The notes under the pieces are model-generated. The model was given only the letters and a program-made list of their open reading frames with translations, was not told the origin of the DNA and made no database searches. The translations under genes and the position numbers were made by a program. Below, piece after piece: positions 1 to 9,597 of a DNA stretch of 63,347 bases. Origin of the DNA: Aquincola sp. Lineage in GTDB: Bacteria > Pseudomonadota > Gammaproteobacteria > Burkholderiales > Burkholderiaceae_C. The stretch's first letter is position 1. Each line of letters starts with the position of its first letter. The stretch covers positions 1 to 63,347 of the forward strand of contig JALHQP010000009.1 of assembly GCA_022841885.1 (NCBI GenBank), read 5' to 3'.

Positions 1-1080
1 TGGCTCGCGTTCGCGGCGCCACGCGTCCTCGAGCGCCGCAGCGACGGCTGCGCTGGCGGGCGAGTCGGCCTTCATCGCCGCCACCAGCGCGTCCCGGCTC
101 GCCCCCGGCAAGGCGGCACGCAGCCAGGCCATCAGGCGCCCGGCGGCGCGGGTGGTGGAAAGGGTCCAGCCCGTCTCGTCGTTGATCGCCACCCCGGCAC
201 GGTCGAGCAGTGCACGGGTGCGGCGCACGACGAGACGGTCCTCGGCCACCAGGGCCACCGGCAGCCGGCCCTCGTCGATGGCCTGCAGCACGGCCAGCGC
301 GGCGGCACTGGCCTCGTCCTCGAGATCGTCGGCGCACTCGCAGCAAGGCGCCGCCAGCGACGCGGCGGCGTCGAACAGGGCGTCGCCCGGCGGGTCGCCG
401 CTGAGGCACAGCGCCGGCTGGTCGCGAGCAGCGGCGTGGTCCAGCAGGGCCGCGATCAACGGATCTTCGCCGGCCCGCTCGACGCCGATCCAGGCGGCGG
501 GGTCGAGCGACCACAGGCGCTCAGTGGGTGGCGGATCGGCCAACGCCGCCCACTCGAGGGCGATGCGTGCCAGCTGCCGCTCGGCGGCACCCGGGCCCTG
601 CAGCGGCGGCAGCGCGTCGCGCAGGTCGGCCCACCAGGTCGCACGCGCAGCCGGCGCCCGCTGTTGGGCGGCGCGGGCCAGCACGTGGGCGGTGTCCACC
701 AGGGCCGCCACCGATTCGTCGAACAGGCGCGGGTCGCGCTCGCGCCACGCCGCGAAGCCGCTCTGGCCTCGCAGCAACGCCGCGGCGCTCAACCGATCGA
801 CCACCCGGTCGCCGGTCAAGGCGCCCGCGCCGGGCGACGACGCAGGCCCCAGCCTCTCGGCCAGCGTGACCGGCGTCTCGATGCGTGGCTGCCAGCCGCC
901 GAGGCGCGCGAAGGCCGCGCGCGCGGGCGCGAGTTGGCCGGCCTGGGGCAGCAGCAGCACGGTGTCGCGTGTGGCGAGGCCGTGCCGTGCAAGCCAATCG
1001 GAGGCGGCGGTCGCCAACGCCGGCCAGAAGCCGGGATCGACGGCGGCGTGGTCGAGCCGGTGGCGCGCTATCGCTGTCAT
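1..1080 (-). CDS. AddB-like PD-(D/E)XK nuclease family protein, N-terminal part
   Basis: The reading frame begins at ATG 1080 and runs off the left edge, giving the first 360 residues. The visible part has the look of the inactivated UvrD-like helicase region of AddB-type double-strand-break repair proteins: an early VLLLPQAG strand and later VALVAEDRL followed by INDETGWTLSTT, which resembles the AddB motif around the D-x-x-G-x-x-L-x-x-T signature. The nuclease domain would lie beyond the edge. In Burkholderiales a nuclease of this type commonly sits divergent from trxA-rho with a UvrD-like helicase partner. The family name is an inference from these motifs and the context; the C-terminal catalytic residues cannot be seen. 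Confidence 0.72.
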   Translation of the reverse strand, partial: MTAIARHRLDHAAVDPGFWPALATAASDWLARHGLATRDTVLLLPQAGQLAPARAAFARLGGWQPRIETPVTLAERLGPASSPGAGALTGDRVVDRLSAAALLRGQSGFAAWRERDPRLFDESVAALVDTAHVLARAAQQRAPAARATWWADLRDALPPLQGPGAAERQLARIALEWAALADPPPTERLWSLDPAAWIGVERAGEDPLIAALLDHAAARDQPALCLSGDPPGDALFDAAASLAAPCCECADDLEDEASAAALAVLQAIDEGRLPVALVAEDRLVVRRTRALLDRAGVAINDETGWTLSTTRAAGRLMAWLRAALPGASRDALVAAMKADSPASAAVAAALEDAWRREREP

Positions 1081-1180
1081 TGGGGTCAAGCGGTCGGCAC
1101 GGGCACGGCCGAATCGATGCTTGTGTCAGAATCATTGTGCCCGTGCGCAGTGCCTGCGACGGACCCGCAAAGGAAGGCCG

Positions 1181-1510
1181 ATGAGCAGCGACACCATCAA
1201 GCACGTCACCGACGCCTCGTTCGAAGGCGACGTCCTGAAGTCCGACAAGCCGGTGCTGGTGGACTACTGGGCGGAATGGTGCGGCCCCTGCAAGATGATC
1301 GCGCCGATCCTCGACGAGCTGTCCAAGCAGTACGGCGACAAGTTGCAGATCGCCAAGATGAACGTCGACGAGAACCAGGAAGTGCCGGGCAAGTTCGGCA
1401 TCCGGGGCATCCCGACCCTGATGCTGTTCAAGGGCGGCCAGCTCGCCGGCACGCTGGTGGGCGCCCATCCGAAGGCCAAGTTCGCGGCTTTCATCGACAG
1501 TCACCTATAA
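1181..1510 (+). CDS. trxA: thioredoxin 1
   Basis: A 109-residue cytosolic thioredoxin that reduces disulfides in client proteins such as ribonucleotide reductase and is itself recharged by thioredoxin reductase. The active site WCGPCK places the redox cysteines at residues 34 and 37, and the conserved cis-proline lies in the later GIPT stretch. Length matches the family. The start is ATG 1181, preceded by AAGGA about 6 bases upstream; upstream in-frame residues do not look like thioredoxin. A CAGAAT hexamer at 1127-1132 could be its -10 element. The next gene on the same strand is rho, a common neighbour of trxA in proteobacteria. Confidence 0.97.
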   Translation: MSSDTIKHVTDASFEGDVLKSDKPVLVDYWAEWCGPCKMIAPILDELSKQYGDKLQIAKMNVDENQEVPGKFGIRGIPTLMLFKGGQLAGTLVGAHPKAKFAAFIDSHL

Positions 1511-1521
1511 TCCGCCGCAAT

Positions 1522-1539
1522 GCCGGCCTGAGGGCCGGC
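1522..1539 (+). other. hairpin between trxA and rho
   Basis: GCCGGCC and GGCCGGC form a perfect 7-bp stem around a TGAG loop, 11 bases after the trxA stop. No T-run follows, so it is a weak terminator at best. It may be a 3' stabiliser of trxA mRNA or part of the 242-base rho leader (1511-1752). I see no other clear feature in that leader. Confidence 0.4.
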
Positions 1540-1752
1540 CCCAGATTGCCACCGCGGCGCCGGACGACAGCTTCCTGAAGTACCCAGGGGCACCCGGCAC
1601 ACGGTTCCGGCCCCTCCCCTGACGTCCCGCCTCGAACGCGCCACCCGCGTGCTCGTCGCAGGCCCAGGGCGCGATCACCCCCTTTGCTCGGGGCCGACCA
1701 CGGACGGCAGCGCTTGGCAGGCGCGCCGTCGCATCGAGGGTCCACCCTTCCC

Positions 1753-3018
1753 ATGCATCTTTCCGAACTCAAAGCACAGCACGTCTCCGCCCTGATCAAG
1801 ATGGGCGAGGAGCTGGAGATCGAGAACGTCGCCCGCCTGCGCAAGCAGGAGCTGATGTTCGCGATCATGAAGAAGCGCGCCAAGGCCGGCGAGCAGGTCT
1901 TCGGCGACGGCGTGCTCGAGGTGCTGCCCGACGGCTTCGGCTTCCTGCGCTCGATCGAGGCCAGCTACATGGCGTCGACCGACGACATCTACCTGTCGCC
2001 GAGCCAGGTGCGCCGTTTCAACCTGCACACCGGCGACATGATCGAAGGCGAGGTGCGGGTACCCAAGGACGGCGAACGCTACTTTGCGCTGGTCAAGGTG
2101 GACCGCGTCAACGGCGTGACCCCCGAGGAGAACAAGCACAAGATCATGTTCGAGAACTTGACGCCGCTGTTCCCGAAGGAACAGTTCAAGCTCGAGCGTG
2201 ACGGCCTGAAGGCCGAGGAGAACATCACCAGCCGCATCATCGACCTGGTGGCGCCGATCGGCAAAGGCCAGCGCGCGCTGCTGGTGGCGCAGCCCAAGAC
2301 CGGCAAGACGGTGATGATGCAGCAGCTGGCGCATGCGCTGGTGGCCAATCACCCCGACGTGCACCTGATCGTGCTGCTGGTCGACGAGCGGCCGGAAGAA
2401 GTGACCGAGATGGTGCGCACCGTGCGCGGCGAGGTCATCAGCTCGACCTTCGACGAGCCCGCAGCGCGCCACGTGCAGGTGGCCGAGATGGTGATCGAGC
2501 GCGCCAAGCGCCTGGTCGAACTCGGCAAGGACGTGATCATCCTGCTCGACTCGATCACGCGCCTGGCCCGCGCCTACAACAACGTGCTGCCTTCTTCGGG
2601 CAAGGTGCTGACCGGCGGCGTCGACGCCAACGCACTGCAGCGCCCCAAGCGTTTCTTCGGTGCGGCGCGCAACGTCGAGGAAGGTGGCTCGCTGACCATC
2701 ATCGGCACCGCGCTGATCGACACCGGCTCCAAGATGGACGAGGTGATCTACGAAGAGTTCAAGGGCACCGGCAACTGCGAGATCCACCTCGACCGCCGCA
2801 TGGCCGAGAAGCGCGTCTACCCGTCGATCCTGATCAACAAGAGCGGCACGCGGCGCGAGGAGCTGCTGCTCAAGCCCGAGATCCTGCAAAAGACCTGGAT
2901 CTTGCGCAAACTGCTGTATCCGATGGACGAGATCGAGGCGATGGAGTTCATCCTCGACAAGATGAAGGCCTCGAAGAACAACCTCGACTTCTTCGACATG
3001 ATGCGGCGTGGCGGCTGA
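1753..3018 (+). CDS. rho: transcription termination factor Rho
   Basis: A 421-residue hexameric RNA-dependent ATPase/helicase that ends transcription at Rho-dependent sites. The N-terminal helical domain ([15 protein letters not shown]) and the cold-shock-like RNA-binding domain ([17 protein letters not shown], residues about 55-75) are followed by the RecA-like motor. The P-loop is QPKTGKT near residues 179-185, the Walker B aspartate lies in [14 protein letters not shown], and the Q-loop/R-loop region is near [11 protein letters not shown]. Length is close to E. coli Rho (419). I chose ATG 1753 because the protein begins exactly as other Rho proteins do; the frame stays open further upstream but the added residues are unrelated. 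The long leader would allow the autoregulation known for rho. Confidence 0.97.
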   Translation: MHLSELKAQHVSALIKMGEELEIENVARLRKQELMFAIMKKRAKAGEQVFGDGVLEVLPDGFGFLRSIEASYMASTDDIYLSPSQVRRFNLHTGDMIEGEVRVPKDGERYFALVKVDRVNGVTPEENKHKIMFENLTPLFPKEQFKLERDGLKAEENITSRIIDLVAPIGKGQRALLVAQPKTGKTVMMQQLAHALVANHPDVHLIVLLVDERPEEVTEMVRTVRGEVISSTFDEPAARHVQVAEMVIERAKRLVELGKDVIILLDSITRLARAYNNVLPSSGKVLTGGVDANALQRPKRFFGAARNVEEGGSLTIIGTALIDTGSKMDEVIYEEFKGTGNCEIHLDRRMAEKRVYPSILINKSGTRREELLLKPEILQKTWILRKLLYPMDEIEAMEFILDKMKASKNNLDFFDMMRRGG

Positions 3019-3031
3019 CGCCCGGTTCCGC

Positions 3032-3037
3032 TAGAAT
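3032..3037 (+). promoter_or_regulatory. candidate -10 element of rpmE2
   Basis: TAGAAT within CGCTAGAATTCG, about 75 bases ahead of the rpmE2 start codon. The same CTAGAAT core precedes ftsH, the Bax1-like gene and the thrS leader. No convincing -35 box is present at 16-18 bases. Confidence 0.4.
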
Positions 3038-3112
3038 TCGCGTTTACCCGCAACGGGCAAGTGCGCCATGCATCCATGGCGTGGCTGCCCAAAAACCCAG
3101 CGAGAGTTCCCC

Positions 3113-3370
3113 ATGAAAGAAGGCATCCATCCCGCCTACCGTGACGTGGTCTTCCAGGACCTGTCCAACGGTTTTCAGTTCACGACCCGTTCGACGGTCC
3201 AGACCAAGGACTCCATCAAGCTCGACGACGGCCGCGAGTTGCCGCTGTTCAAGATGGAAACCTCCAGCGAGTCGCACCCGTTCTACACCGGTACGCAGAA
3301 GAGCGTCGACAGCCTGGGCGGCCGGGTCGAGAAGTTCCGCAACAAGTTCAAGGTCGGCATCAAGAAGTGA
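3113..3370 (+). CDS. rpmE2: 50S ribosomal protein L31, type B
   Basis: An 85-residue large-subunit ribosomal protein. It lacks the CxxC zinc motif of the ordinary (type A) L31, so it is the zinc-independent paralogue, which in several bacteria replaces zinc-bound L31 when zinc is scarce. The start is ATG 3113 ([14 protein letters not shown], the typical beginning of type B). The lysine-rich C terminus ([11 protein letters not shown]) fits rRNA binding. It lies 94 bases after rho on the same strand, has its own candidate -10 (TAGAAT at 3032-3037) and ends in a clear terminator. I see no Zur-type operator that I could defend. Confidence 0.95.
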   Translation: MKEGIHPAYRDVVFQDLSNGFQFTTRSTVQTKDSIKLDDGRELPLFKMETSSESHPFYTGTQKSVDSLGGRVEKFRNKFKVGIKK

Positions 3371-3394
3371 TCGGTCGCCGGACCCGCACGATCA

Positions 3395-3420
3395 GGGCAG
3401 CCTCGGCTGCCCTTTTTGTT
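3395..3420 (+). terminator. intrinsic terminator after rpmE2
   Basis: GGGCAGCC and GGCTGCCC form an 8-bp stem with a very short loop, followed immediately by TTTTTGTT. It lies 24 bases after the rpmE2 stop. Confidence 0.9.
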
Positions 3421-3442
3421 GGCCGCAGTCGATGATCCGCGC

Positions 3443-5104
3443 GTGACTCCCATCACGCCCACTCCGGCCCTGGTGACGCAGCGCGCAGTACAGCGCCTGC
3501 CGCGCCCGGCCTTGTTGCTGTTCTGCGCGGGCTATGTGCTGCCGGGCGTGTTCGGCCGCGACCCCTGGCGCAATGCCGACCAGGCCGCCTTCGGCTACAT
3601 GCTGGCGATGGCCGAGGGCCGCACCTCCTGGCTCGCGCCGACGGTGGGCGGCCTGCCGCTGGAGAACGCGCTGCTGCCGCACTGGTTGGGCGCGGGTGCG
3701 ATCGCCCTGCTCTCGCCGTGGGTGGAAGCGCCGCTGGCCGCCCGCCTGCCGTTCGCTGCGCTGCTCGCGCTGGTGCTCGTGCTCACCTGGTACGCCACCT
3801 TCCAGCTCGCGCGCACCGAAGCGGCCCAACCGGTGGCCTTCGCCTTCGGCGGCGAGGCCGACCCGGTGGGCTACGCACGTGCGATGGCCGATGGCGCCCT
3901 GCTGGCCCTGATCGCCACCTTGGGTCTGCTGCAACTGGGCCACGAGACCACGCCCGAACTGGTTCAGCTCTTCGCCGCCTCGCTCGCCCTGTGGGCGTTG
4001 GCCGCCGCGCCGTTCCGGCACTGGCGCGCGCGTATCGTCGCGCTCGTGGCGTTGCCGCTGCTCGCCGCCAGCGGTGCGCCGACGATGGCCCTGTTGTTCG
4101 GGGTGGCCGGCACGGTCATCGCGGCCCGCTCGACCTATTCCGAAGGCCGAGCCTTCGCGGCGTGGATCGGCACCGCCACCCTCGCTGCGGTGCTCGTGGC
4201 CTGGCTCGGCGCCACCTGGGGCTGGCGCGTCGGGCTGGAGGCCAGCACGGCGCAGGCGCTGAAGCTGTCGCGCCTCTTCTTGTGGTTCCTCTGGCCCGCC
4301 TGGCTGCTGGCGCTGTGGACCCTGTGGCGCTGGCGCCATCACCTCGCGCGGCGCCATGTCTCGGTGCCGCTGGCGCTGGCGCTGGTGTCGCTCGTCGCCT
4401 GCGTGGCCGGCGGCGGCTTCGACCGGGCGCTGATGGTCGGCCTGCCGGCCTTCGCCGTCCTGGCCGCCTTCGCACTGCCCACGCTCAAGCGCAGCGCCAC
4501 ATCGGCGATCGACTGGTTCTCGGTCTTCGCTTTCAGCATCAGCGCGATCGCGATCTGGGTCATCTACGCGGCGATGGTCACGGGCGCACCAGCCAAGACC
4601 GCCGCCAACATCGCCAAGCTGGCGCCGGGCTTCGAGGGTCGCTTCGCTGCGCTGCCTTTTGCGGTGGCGGTCATGGCCACGCTGGCTTGGCTGGCCCTGG
4701 TGCGCTGGCGCACCGGGCGTCATCAGCAGGCGTTGTGGAAGAGCCTGGTGCTGCCGGCCGGCGGCGTGGCACTCGCCTGGCTGCTGCTGACCACGCTGTG
4801 GCTGCCGCTGCTCGACTACGCACGCAGCAACCGCCCCTGGGTCGCGCGCATCGCGCCCCATGTGCCCGCCGGGGCCTGCGTCGCCGCACCGGGCTACCCG
4901 CGCTCGGCCGTGGCCTCGCTCGAGCAGTACGGGCGCTGGCGCGTCGAGGCGCAGCCCGACGTGCCGTCGCGCTGCACGGTGCGGTTGCAGCAGGTTCGCC
5001 GCGGCGAAGGGCTGGCGGCGAGTGCAGGGTGGGAGATCGTCGCCCGCGTGCGCCGACCGACCGACCGCGACGAAGCGACCGTCATCCTGCGCCGCGAACG
5101 CTGA
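3443..5104 (+). CDS. polytopic membrane protein, ArnT/PMT glycosyltransferase-like
   Basis: A 553-residue hydrophobic protein with a dozen or so predicted membrane segments. The GRDPWRNADQAA stretch just after the first segment resembles the acidic first-loop motif of the GT-C superfamily (PMT/ArnT, glycosyltransferase family 39), and the soluble tail (residues about 465-553) would be periplasmic. Such enzymes move sugars from polyprenyl-phosphate carriers to lipid A or other acceptors, but I cannot name a substrate. I chose GTG 3443 over an upstream TTG at 3416 because the latter lies in the rpmE2 terminator. The gene converges with phoR (1-base gap), so it is probably monocistronic. Confidence 0.6.
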   Translation: MTPITPTPALVTQRAVQRLPRPALLLFCAGYVLPGVFGRDPWRNADQAAFGYMLAMAEGRTSWLAPTVGGLPLENALLPHWLGAGAIALLSPWVEAPLAARLPFAALLALVLVLTWYATFQLARTEAAQPVAFAFGGEADPVGYARAMADGALLALIATLGLLQLGHETTPELVQLFAASLALWALAAAPFRHWRARIVALVALPLLAASGAPTMALLFGVAGTVIAARSTYSEGRAFAAWIGTATLAAVLVAWLGATWGWRVGLEASTAQALKLSRLFLWFLWPAWLLALWTLWRWRHHLARRHVSVPLALALVSLVACVAGGGFDRALMVGLPAFAVLAAFALPTLKRSATSAIDWFSVFAFSISAIAIWVIYAAMVTGAPAKTAANIAKLAPGFEGRFAALPFAVAVMATLAWLALVRWRTGRHQQALWKSLVLPAGGVALAWLLLTTLWLPLLDYARSNRPWVARIAPHVPAGACVAAPGYPRSAVASLEQYGRWRVEAQPDVPSRCTVRLQQVRRGEGLAASAGWEIVARVRRPTDRDEATVILRRER

Positions 5105-5105
5105 C

Positions 5106-6446
5106 CTAGGGGTGCGTCGCGAGTGCGGCCGCGCTGCGCTGGCGCACACGCGCGGCCGGGAACACGAGGCGAAAGCGCGAGCCCCTGCCCGGTTCGCTCT
5201 CGACCTGCAGTTCGCCGCCGTGGCGCTGCACCACATGCTTGACGATCGCCAGACCGAGGCCGGTGCCGCCGGTGTCGCGCGAGCGGCTGCCGTCGACGCG
5301 GTAGAAGCGCTCGGTCAGTCGTGACAGGTGCTCGCGCGCAATGCCGATCCCGGTGTCGGCCACCTCGAACACGGCGCAGCCGTCGCCCTCGCGCAGGGAC
5401 CATCGCACGTCGATCCGGCCACCGTCGGGCGTGTAACGCACGGCGTTGGACAGCAGGTTGCCCATCGCACTGGCCAGCTCGCCCTCGGCACCGGCCAGGT
5501 CCACATCTGCCGCCTTGTCCAGGTGCAGGTCGTGCCGCCCTGCCGAGAGCAGTTCGGCATCGGTCATCGCCGTGGCCAGCAAGGCATCGGCGCTGACCCA
5601 GCGATCGGCGCCGGGGCGCGGGCTGCCCTCGAGCTTGGCCAGCGTCAGCAGGTCGTCGACCAGGGTCTGGATGCGCGTGGTCTGCTGGCGCATCAGGTTC
5701 AGCACACGCGGTTGTTCGATGGTCGACAGCGGCACGCTGGCCAGGGTTTCGACGAAGCCAGCCAGCACCGTCAGCGGCGTGCGGATCTCGTGCGACACGT
5801 TGGCGACGAAGTCGCGCCGCATCGTGTCCATGCGGTCGCGCTCGGTCACGTCCTGCGACAGCACCAGTTTCAGGCCATCACCATATGAGCGCACCAGCAC
5901 CGACAGCGTCGTGCGGCCCTCCGGTCCCGTGAACTCGACCGCCTCGTCGAACGCCCCGCCCTGCAGGTGTGCGACGAAAGCCGGCGCACGCAGCAGGTTG
6001 GTGAGCTTCTGCCTGCGGTCACGCTGCGGATCGAGGCCAAAGTGGTCGGCCGCTCGCGCGTTGCACCACTCGATGCAGTCACCGGCATCGAGCAGCAGCA
6101 CGCCGTTTGGCGAAGCCTCGATGGCCCGAAGAAACTGGCGCAAGCGCTCGCGCTCCGCCTCGGTCTCGCGTTCGCGCAGACGCAGCGCCCGCTCGACGCG
6201 GTAGCCCACCTCGCCCCAGAAGCCGGCATCGCGCGGCGCTGGGGTCGCCTGCGCGCCTCGCAACCACTCCAGGAAGCGGGCCGCGCGCGCGGCCTCACGC
6301 AAACCAACCACCAGCACGCCCAAGAAGGCTCCGACACCTGCGCCCCAGGCAGCGGTGTTCGAGAACGATCCGATGAGCCACCCTAGCCCGGCGCCCAGCG
6401 CGAGGCCGAGCAGCGCGGCCGCCAGGCGGCCCAGCGAGAGGTTCAT
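5106..6446 (-). CDS. phoR: phosphate regulon sensor histidine kinase PhoR
   Basis: A 446-residue inner-membrane kinase that phosphorylates PhoB when phosphate is low. Two hydrophobic segments near the N terminus (about 6-25 and 32-50) anchor it without a large periplasmic domain, as in E. coli PhoR. A PAS domain follows (AIEASPNGVLLLDAGDCIEWCN), then the HisKA box FVANVSHEIRTPLT with the phospho-acceptor at His219, and the HATPase domain with NLLSNAVRYTPDGG (N box), DTGIGI (G1) and GGTGLGLAI (G2). ATG 6446 lies 7 bases after the phoB stop, and no hydrophobic residues would be gained by starting further upstream. It is the last gene of the seven-gene pst-pho run. Confidence 0.95.
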   Translation of the reverse strand: MNLSLGRLAAALLGLALGAGLGWLIGSFSNTAAWGAGVGAFLGVLVVGLREAARAARFLEWLRGAQATPAPRDAGFWGEVGYRVERALRLRERETEAERERLRQFLRAIEASPNGVLLLDAGDCIEWCNARAADHFGLDPQRDRRQKLTNLLRAPAFVAHLQGGAFDEAVEFTGPEGRTTLSVLVRSYGDGLKLVLSQDVTERDRMDTMRRDFVANVSHEIRTPLTVLAGFVETLASVPLSTIEQPRVLNLMRQQTTRIQTLVDDLLTLAKLEGSPRPGADRWVSADALLATAMTDAELLSAGRHDLHLDKAADVDLAGAEGELASAMGNLLSNAVRYTPDGGRIDVRWSLREGDGCAVFEVADTGIGIAREHLSRLTERFYRVDGSRSRDTGGTGLGLAIVKHVVQRHGGELQVESEPGRGSRFRLVFPAARVRQRSAAALATHP

Positions 6447-6453
6447 GACCGAC

Positions 6454-7170
6454 TCATGCGGGCGCCATGGCCCGCGGCGCCAAGCGGTAGCCTGCACCAC
6501 GTACCGTCTCGACCAGGTGCGCGCACTGCAGCGGCGTCAGGGCCTCGCGCAGGCGCTTGATGTGCACGTCGACCGTGCGCTCCTCGATAAACACATGGTC
6601 GCCCCACACACGGTCTAGCAGCTGGGCCCGGCTGTGCACGCGCTCGGGATGCGTCATCAGGAAGTGAAGCAGGCGGAACTCGGTGGGGCCGACCTTGGCC
6701 TCGAACGGCCTGCCGTCCATCACACGTGTGACGCGGCGCGTGGCCGGGTCGAGCACCAGGCCGGCCACGTCCACCGCCTCGTCCAGCGCCTGTGGCGCCT
6801 TGCGCCGCAGCACCGCGCGCACGCGCGCCAGCAGCTCCTTGGGCGAGAATGGCTTGGTGATGTAGTCGTCGGCGCCGCCATCCAGGCCGGCCAGCTTGTC
6901 GGTTTCGTCGGCGCGCGCCGTCAGCATGATGATCGGCAGCACCTTGGTGCGCGGATCGGCGCGCCAGCCCTTCGCGAGCGCGAGGCCGGACTGGCCCGGC
7001 AGCATCCAGTCGAGCAGCACCAGATCCGGCAGTACGCGGTCGACGGCGGCCAGTGCGGTGTCGGCATCGGCCGCGATGCTGACCTCGAAGCCTGCGTGGC
7101 GCAGGTTGATCGCCACCAGCTCGGCGATTGCGGGTTCGTCCTCGACCAGCAGCACGCGCGTCATCGGCAT
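6454..7170 (-). CDS. phoB: phosphate regulon response regulator PhoB
   Basis: A 238-residue OmpR/PhoB-type regulator. The receiver domain has the acidic pair E10/D11, the phospho-acceptor D54 in LVLLDWMLPG, the switch Thr in MLTARAD and the conserved Lys in YITKPFSP. The C-terminal winged helix (FRLLHFLMTHPERVHSRAQLLDRVWG, given here only as its position near residues 165-195) binds Pho boxes such as the one at 11825-11842. A second Met at residue 3 (MTRVLLVEDEP) is an equally possible start. It lies between phoU and phoR in one transcription unit with the transporter, so the regulator is part of its own regulon. Confidence 0.95.
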   Translation of the reverse strand: MPMTRVLLVEDEPAIAELVAINLRHAGFEVSIAADADTALAAVDRVLPDLVLLDWMLPGQSGLALAKGWRADPRTKVLPIIMLTARADETDKLAGLDGGADDYITKPFSPKELLARVRAVLRRKAPQALDEAVDVAGLVLDPATRRVTRVMDGRPFEAKVGPTEFRLLHFLMTHPERVHSRAQLLDRVWGDHVFIEERTVDVHIKRLREALTPLQCAHLVETVRGAGYRLAPRAMAPA

Positions 7171-7178
7171 CGTCCCCT

Positions 7179-7886
7179 TCAGCGCACCGCGTCTTCGACG
7201 TCGGCCATCGAAGTGTGCCGCACGTCGGTGCCCTTGACGATGTAGATCACCGCTTCGGCAAGGTTCTTGGCGTGGTCGCCCACACGTTCGATCGCCTTTG
7301 CGACGAACACCAGGTCGATCGACGAGGAGATGGTGCGCGGGTCTTCCATCATGTAGGTGATCAGCTTGCGCAGCAGGCCGTCGAACTCCTGGTCGATCTG
7401 GTCATCGCCCTTCAGCACGTGCAGCGCCTGCTCGGTGTCCAGGCGAGCAAAGGCGTCGAGCGCCTTGCGCAACTGCGCGATGGCCAGGTCGGCCTCGAAG
7501 CCGAGGTCGGCCACGGGCAGGCGCAGCCGGCTCGACACGCCGGTGTTGATCAGGCGTTGCACGGTACGCGCGATCCGCGCCGCCTCGTCGCCGACGCGCT
7601 CGAGGTTGGCAATGGTCTTGCTGATCGCGATCAGCAGACGCAGGTCGCGTGCGGTGGGCTGGCGGCGCGCGATGATGGCCGAGAGATCGCGGTCGATCTC
7701 GACTTCCATCTGGTTGACGCGCTCTTCCTGCTGCAACACCTGCGTGGACGTCTCGCCGCTGAACTTGGACAGCGCATAGACCGCCTGCGCGACCTGCGAC
7801 TCCACCAGCCCCCCCATCTCGAGCACGCGGTTGGAAATGCCGGCCAGCTCGGCATCGAACTGGGTCGAAAGGTGCTTGTCGGGCAT
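7179..7886 (-). CDS. phoU: phosphate transport system regulatory protein PhoU
   Basis: A 235-residue all-helical cytosolic protein with two tandem PhoU domains of about 100 residues each, each carrying the metal-binding E/D-x-x-x-D pattern (for example VNQMEVEIDRD and DDQIDQEFDG). PhoU links the transporter PstSCAB to the kinase PhoR and silences the Pho response when phosphate is plentiful. The gene sits between pstB (19-base gap) and phoB (8-base gap), so transporter, silencer and two-component system are coordinated. Length and N terminus (MPDKHLSTQFDAELAGI) match the family. Confidence 0.96.
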   Translation of the reverse strand: MPDKHLSTQFDAELAGISNRVLEMGGLVESQVAQAVYALSKFSGETSTQVLQQEERVNQMEVEIDRDLSAIIARRQPTARDLRLLIAISKTIANLERVGDEAARIARTVQRLINTGVSSRLRLPVADLGFEADLAIAQLRKALDAFARLDTEQALHVLKGDDQIDQEFDGLLRKLITYMMEDPRTISSSIDLVFVAKAIERVGDHAKNLAEAVIYIVKGTDVRHTSMADVEDAVR

Positions 7887-7905
7887 GTCGTGAGCTCCCT
7901 GCCGG

Positions 7906-8691
7906 TCAGCCGAAGCGGCCGGTGATGTAGTCCTCGGTTTCCTTCTTCGTCGGCTTCATGAACAGCTCGCTCGTCGGTCCGAACTCGATCAGGTCACCCA
8001 GGTACATGTAGGCGGTGTAGTCCGACACGCGAGCCGCCTGCTGCATGTTGTGCGTGACGATCACCACCGTGTAGTCGGCCTTTAGCTCGTGGATCAGCTC
8101 CTCGATCTTGCCGGTCGAGATGGGGTCGAGCGCCGAGCAGGGTTCGTCGAGCAACAGCACCTCGGGCTTGATCGCGATGCCGCGCGCGATGCACAGGCGC
8201 TGCTGCTGGCCGCCTGACAGGCCCGCCCCGCTCTGGTTGAGCTTGTCCTTGACTTCGTTCCACAGCGCAGCCTTCTTGAGCGCCCACTCGACGCGCTCGT
8301 CCATTTCGACGCGCGGCAGGGTCTCGAACAGGCGCACGCCGAAGGCGATGTTGTCGTAGATCGACATCGGGAACGGCGTCGGCTTCTGGAACACCATGCC
8401 GACCTTGGCGCGGATCAACGAGATGTCCTCCTTCGAGGTCAGCAGGTTCTCGCCGTCCATCGTGATCTGACCCTCGGCGCGCTGCTCGGGGTAGAGCTCG
8501 AACATGCGGTTGAAGGTGCGCAGCAAGGTCGACTTGCCGCAGCCCGAGGGGCCGATGAAGGCGGTGACCTTGCGCTCAGGAATGTCGAGGTTGATGTTCT
8601 TCAGGGCATGGAAGCTGCCGTAGTAGAAGTTCAGGTTGCGTACCGAGAGCTTGGCCTTCTCGGTCACGCTGAGGTCCACTTTGGCGTCCAT
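7906..8691 (-). CDS. pstB: phosphate ABC transporter ATP-binding protein PstB
   Basis: A 261-residue cytosolic ATPase that drives high-affinity phosphate import through the PstC-PstA channel. Visible motifs are the Walker [10 protein letters not shown] near residue 50, the Q-loop [12 protein letters not shown], the ABC signature [13 protein letters not shown], Walker [14 protein letters not shown] and the switch histidine in VIVTHNMQQ. Length is normal for PstB. The start codon is ATG 8691, 18 bases downstream of the pstA stop. The conserved order pstS-pstC-pstA-pstB-phoU leaves no doubt about substrate. Confidence 0.98.
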   Translation of the reverse strand: MDAKVDLSVTEKAKLSVRNLNFYYGSFHALKNINLDIPERKVTAFIGPSGCGKSTLLRTFNRMFELYPEQRAEGQITMDGENLLTSKEDISLIRAKVGMVFQKPTPFPMSIYDNIAFGVRLFETLPRVEMDERVEWALKKAALWNEVKDKLNQSGAGLSGGQQQRLCIARGIAIKPEVLLLDEPCSALDPISTGKIEELIHELKADYTVVIVTHNMQQAARVSDYTAYMYLGDLIEFGPTSELFMKPTKKETEDYITGRFG

Positions 8692-8709
8692 CAGGCGCTC
8701 CTTGCCGGG

Positions 8710-9597
8710 TCATTGTTTGTTGCGGAACAGCACGCGAGCCAGGATGTTGAGCACCAGCACACCGAAGGTGATCAGGAACACCCCGGCCCAGGCCAGCTTC
8801 TGCCAGTTCTCGTAGGGGCTCATCGCGAACTTGAAGATCGTCACCGGCAGGCTGGCCATTGGCTGTGTCAGGTCACTGGTCCAGAACTGGTTCGACAGCG
8901 CCGTGAACAACAAGGGTGCGGTCTCACCGGCGATGCGCGCCAGCGCCAGCAGGATGCCGGTGACGACGCCGGCACGCGCGGCCTTCAGCGTCACGGTCAG
9001 GATCACACGCCACTTCGGCGTGCCCAGCGCGTAGGCCGCCTCGCGCAGCGCGTTCGGTATCAGGCTCAGCATGTTCTCCGTGGTCCGGATCACCACCGGA
9101 ATCACGATCAGCGCCAGCGCCAGCACACCTGCGAGGCCGGAGAAGCTCTTGACCTGTGCCACCACGACGGCATAGATGAACAGGCCGATCACGATCGACG
9201 GCGCCGACAGCAGGATGTCGTTGATGAAGCGCGTGGTCGACCCCAACCAGGTCTTCTGACCGTACTCGGCCAGATAGATACCCGCCAGGATGCCGATCGG
9301 CGTGCCCAGCGCCGTGGCCAGCAGCACCATCACCAGCGAGCCGAAGATCGCGTTGGCCAGGCCCCCCGTCTCGGCCTGCGGCGGCGGCGTCATCTCGGTG
9401 AACAGCGCGAGCGACATGCCGCCGATGCCGAGCCAGATCGTCTCGAACAGGATCCAGATCAGCCACACCAGGCCGAAAACCATCGCCGCCAGCGACAGCG
9501 TCAAAGCGATCGTGTTGACCCGCTTGCGGCGCGCGTGCATCGCCGTGCGCTGGCTGTGCAGGGCCGCCTTGGCGGCCGGCATCGGAACGGCACTCAT
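8710..9597 (-). CDS. pstA: phosphate ABC transporter permease PstA
   Basis: A 295-residue inner-membrane permease with about six membrane segments and the binding-protein-dependent transport signature ([20 protein letters not shown] region, residues about 195-215) that docks on PstB. It forms the phosphate pore with PstC. The start ATG 9597 overlaps the pstC stop by ATGA, so the two are translationally coupled and made in equal amounts. The frame stays open well upstream, inside pstC, but those residues are a shadow of that gene. Confidence 0.96.
   Translation of the reverse strand: MSAVPMPAAKAALHSQRTAMHARRKRVNTIALTLSLAAMVFGLVWLIWILFETIWLGIGGMSLALFTEMTPPPQAETGGLANAIFGSLVMVLLATALGTPIGILAGIYLAEYGQKTWLGSTTRFINDILLSAPSIVIGLFIYAVVVAQVKSFSGLAGVLALALIVIPVVIRTTENMLSLIPNALREAAYALGTPKWRVILTVTLKAARAGVVTGILLALARIAGETAPLLFTALSNQFWTSDLTQPMASLPVTIFKFAMSPYENWQKLAWAGVFLITFGVLVLNILARVLFRNKQ

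Noticed and set aside
3416-3442. TTG start for the membrane protein after rpmE2
   Set aside because: It lies in the T-tract of the rpmE2 terminator; GTG 3443 is more likely.
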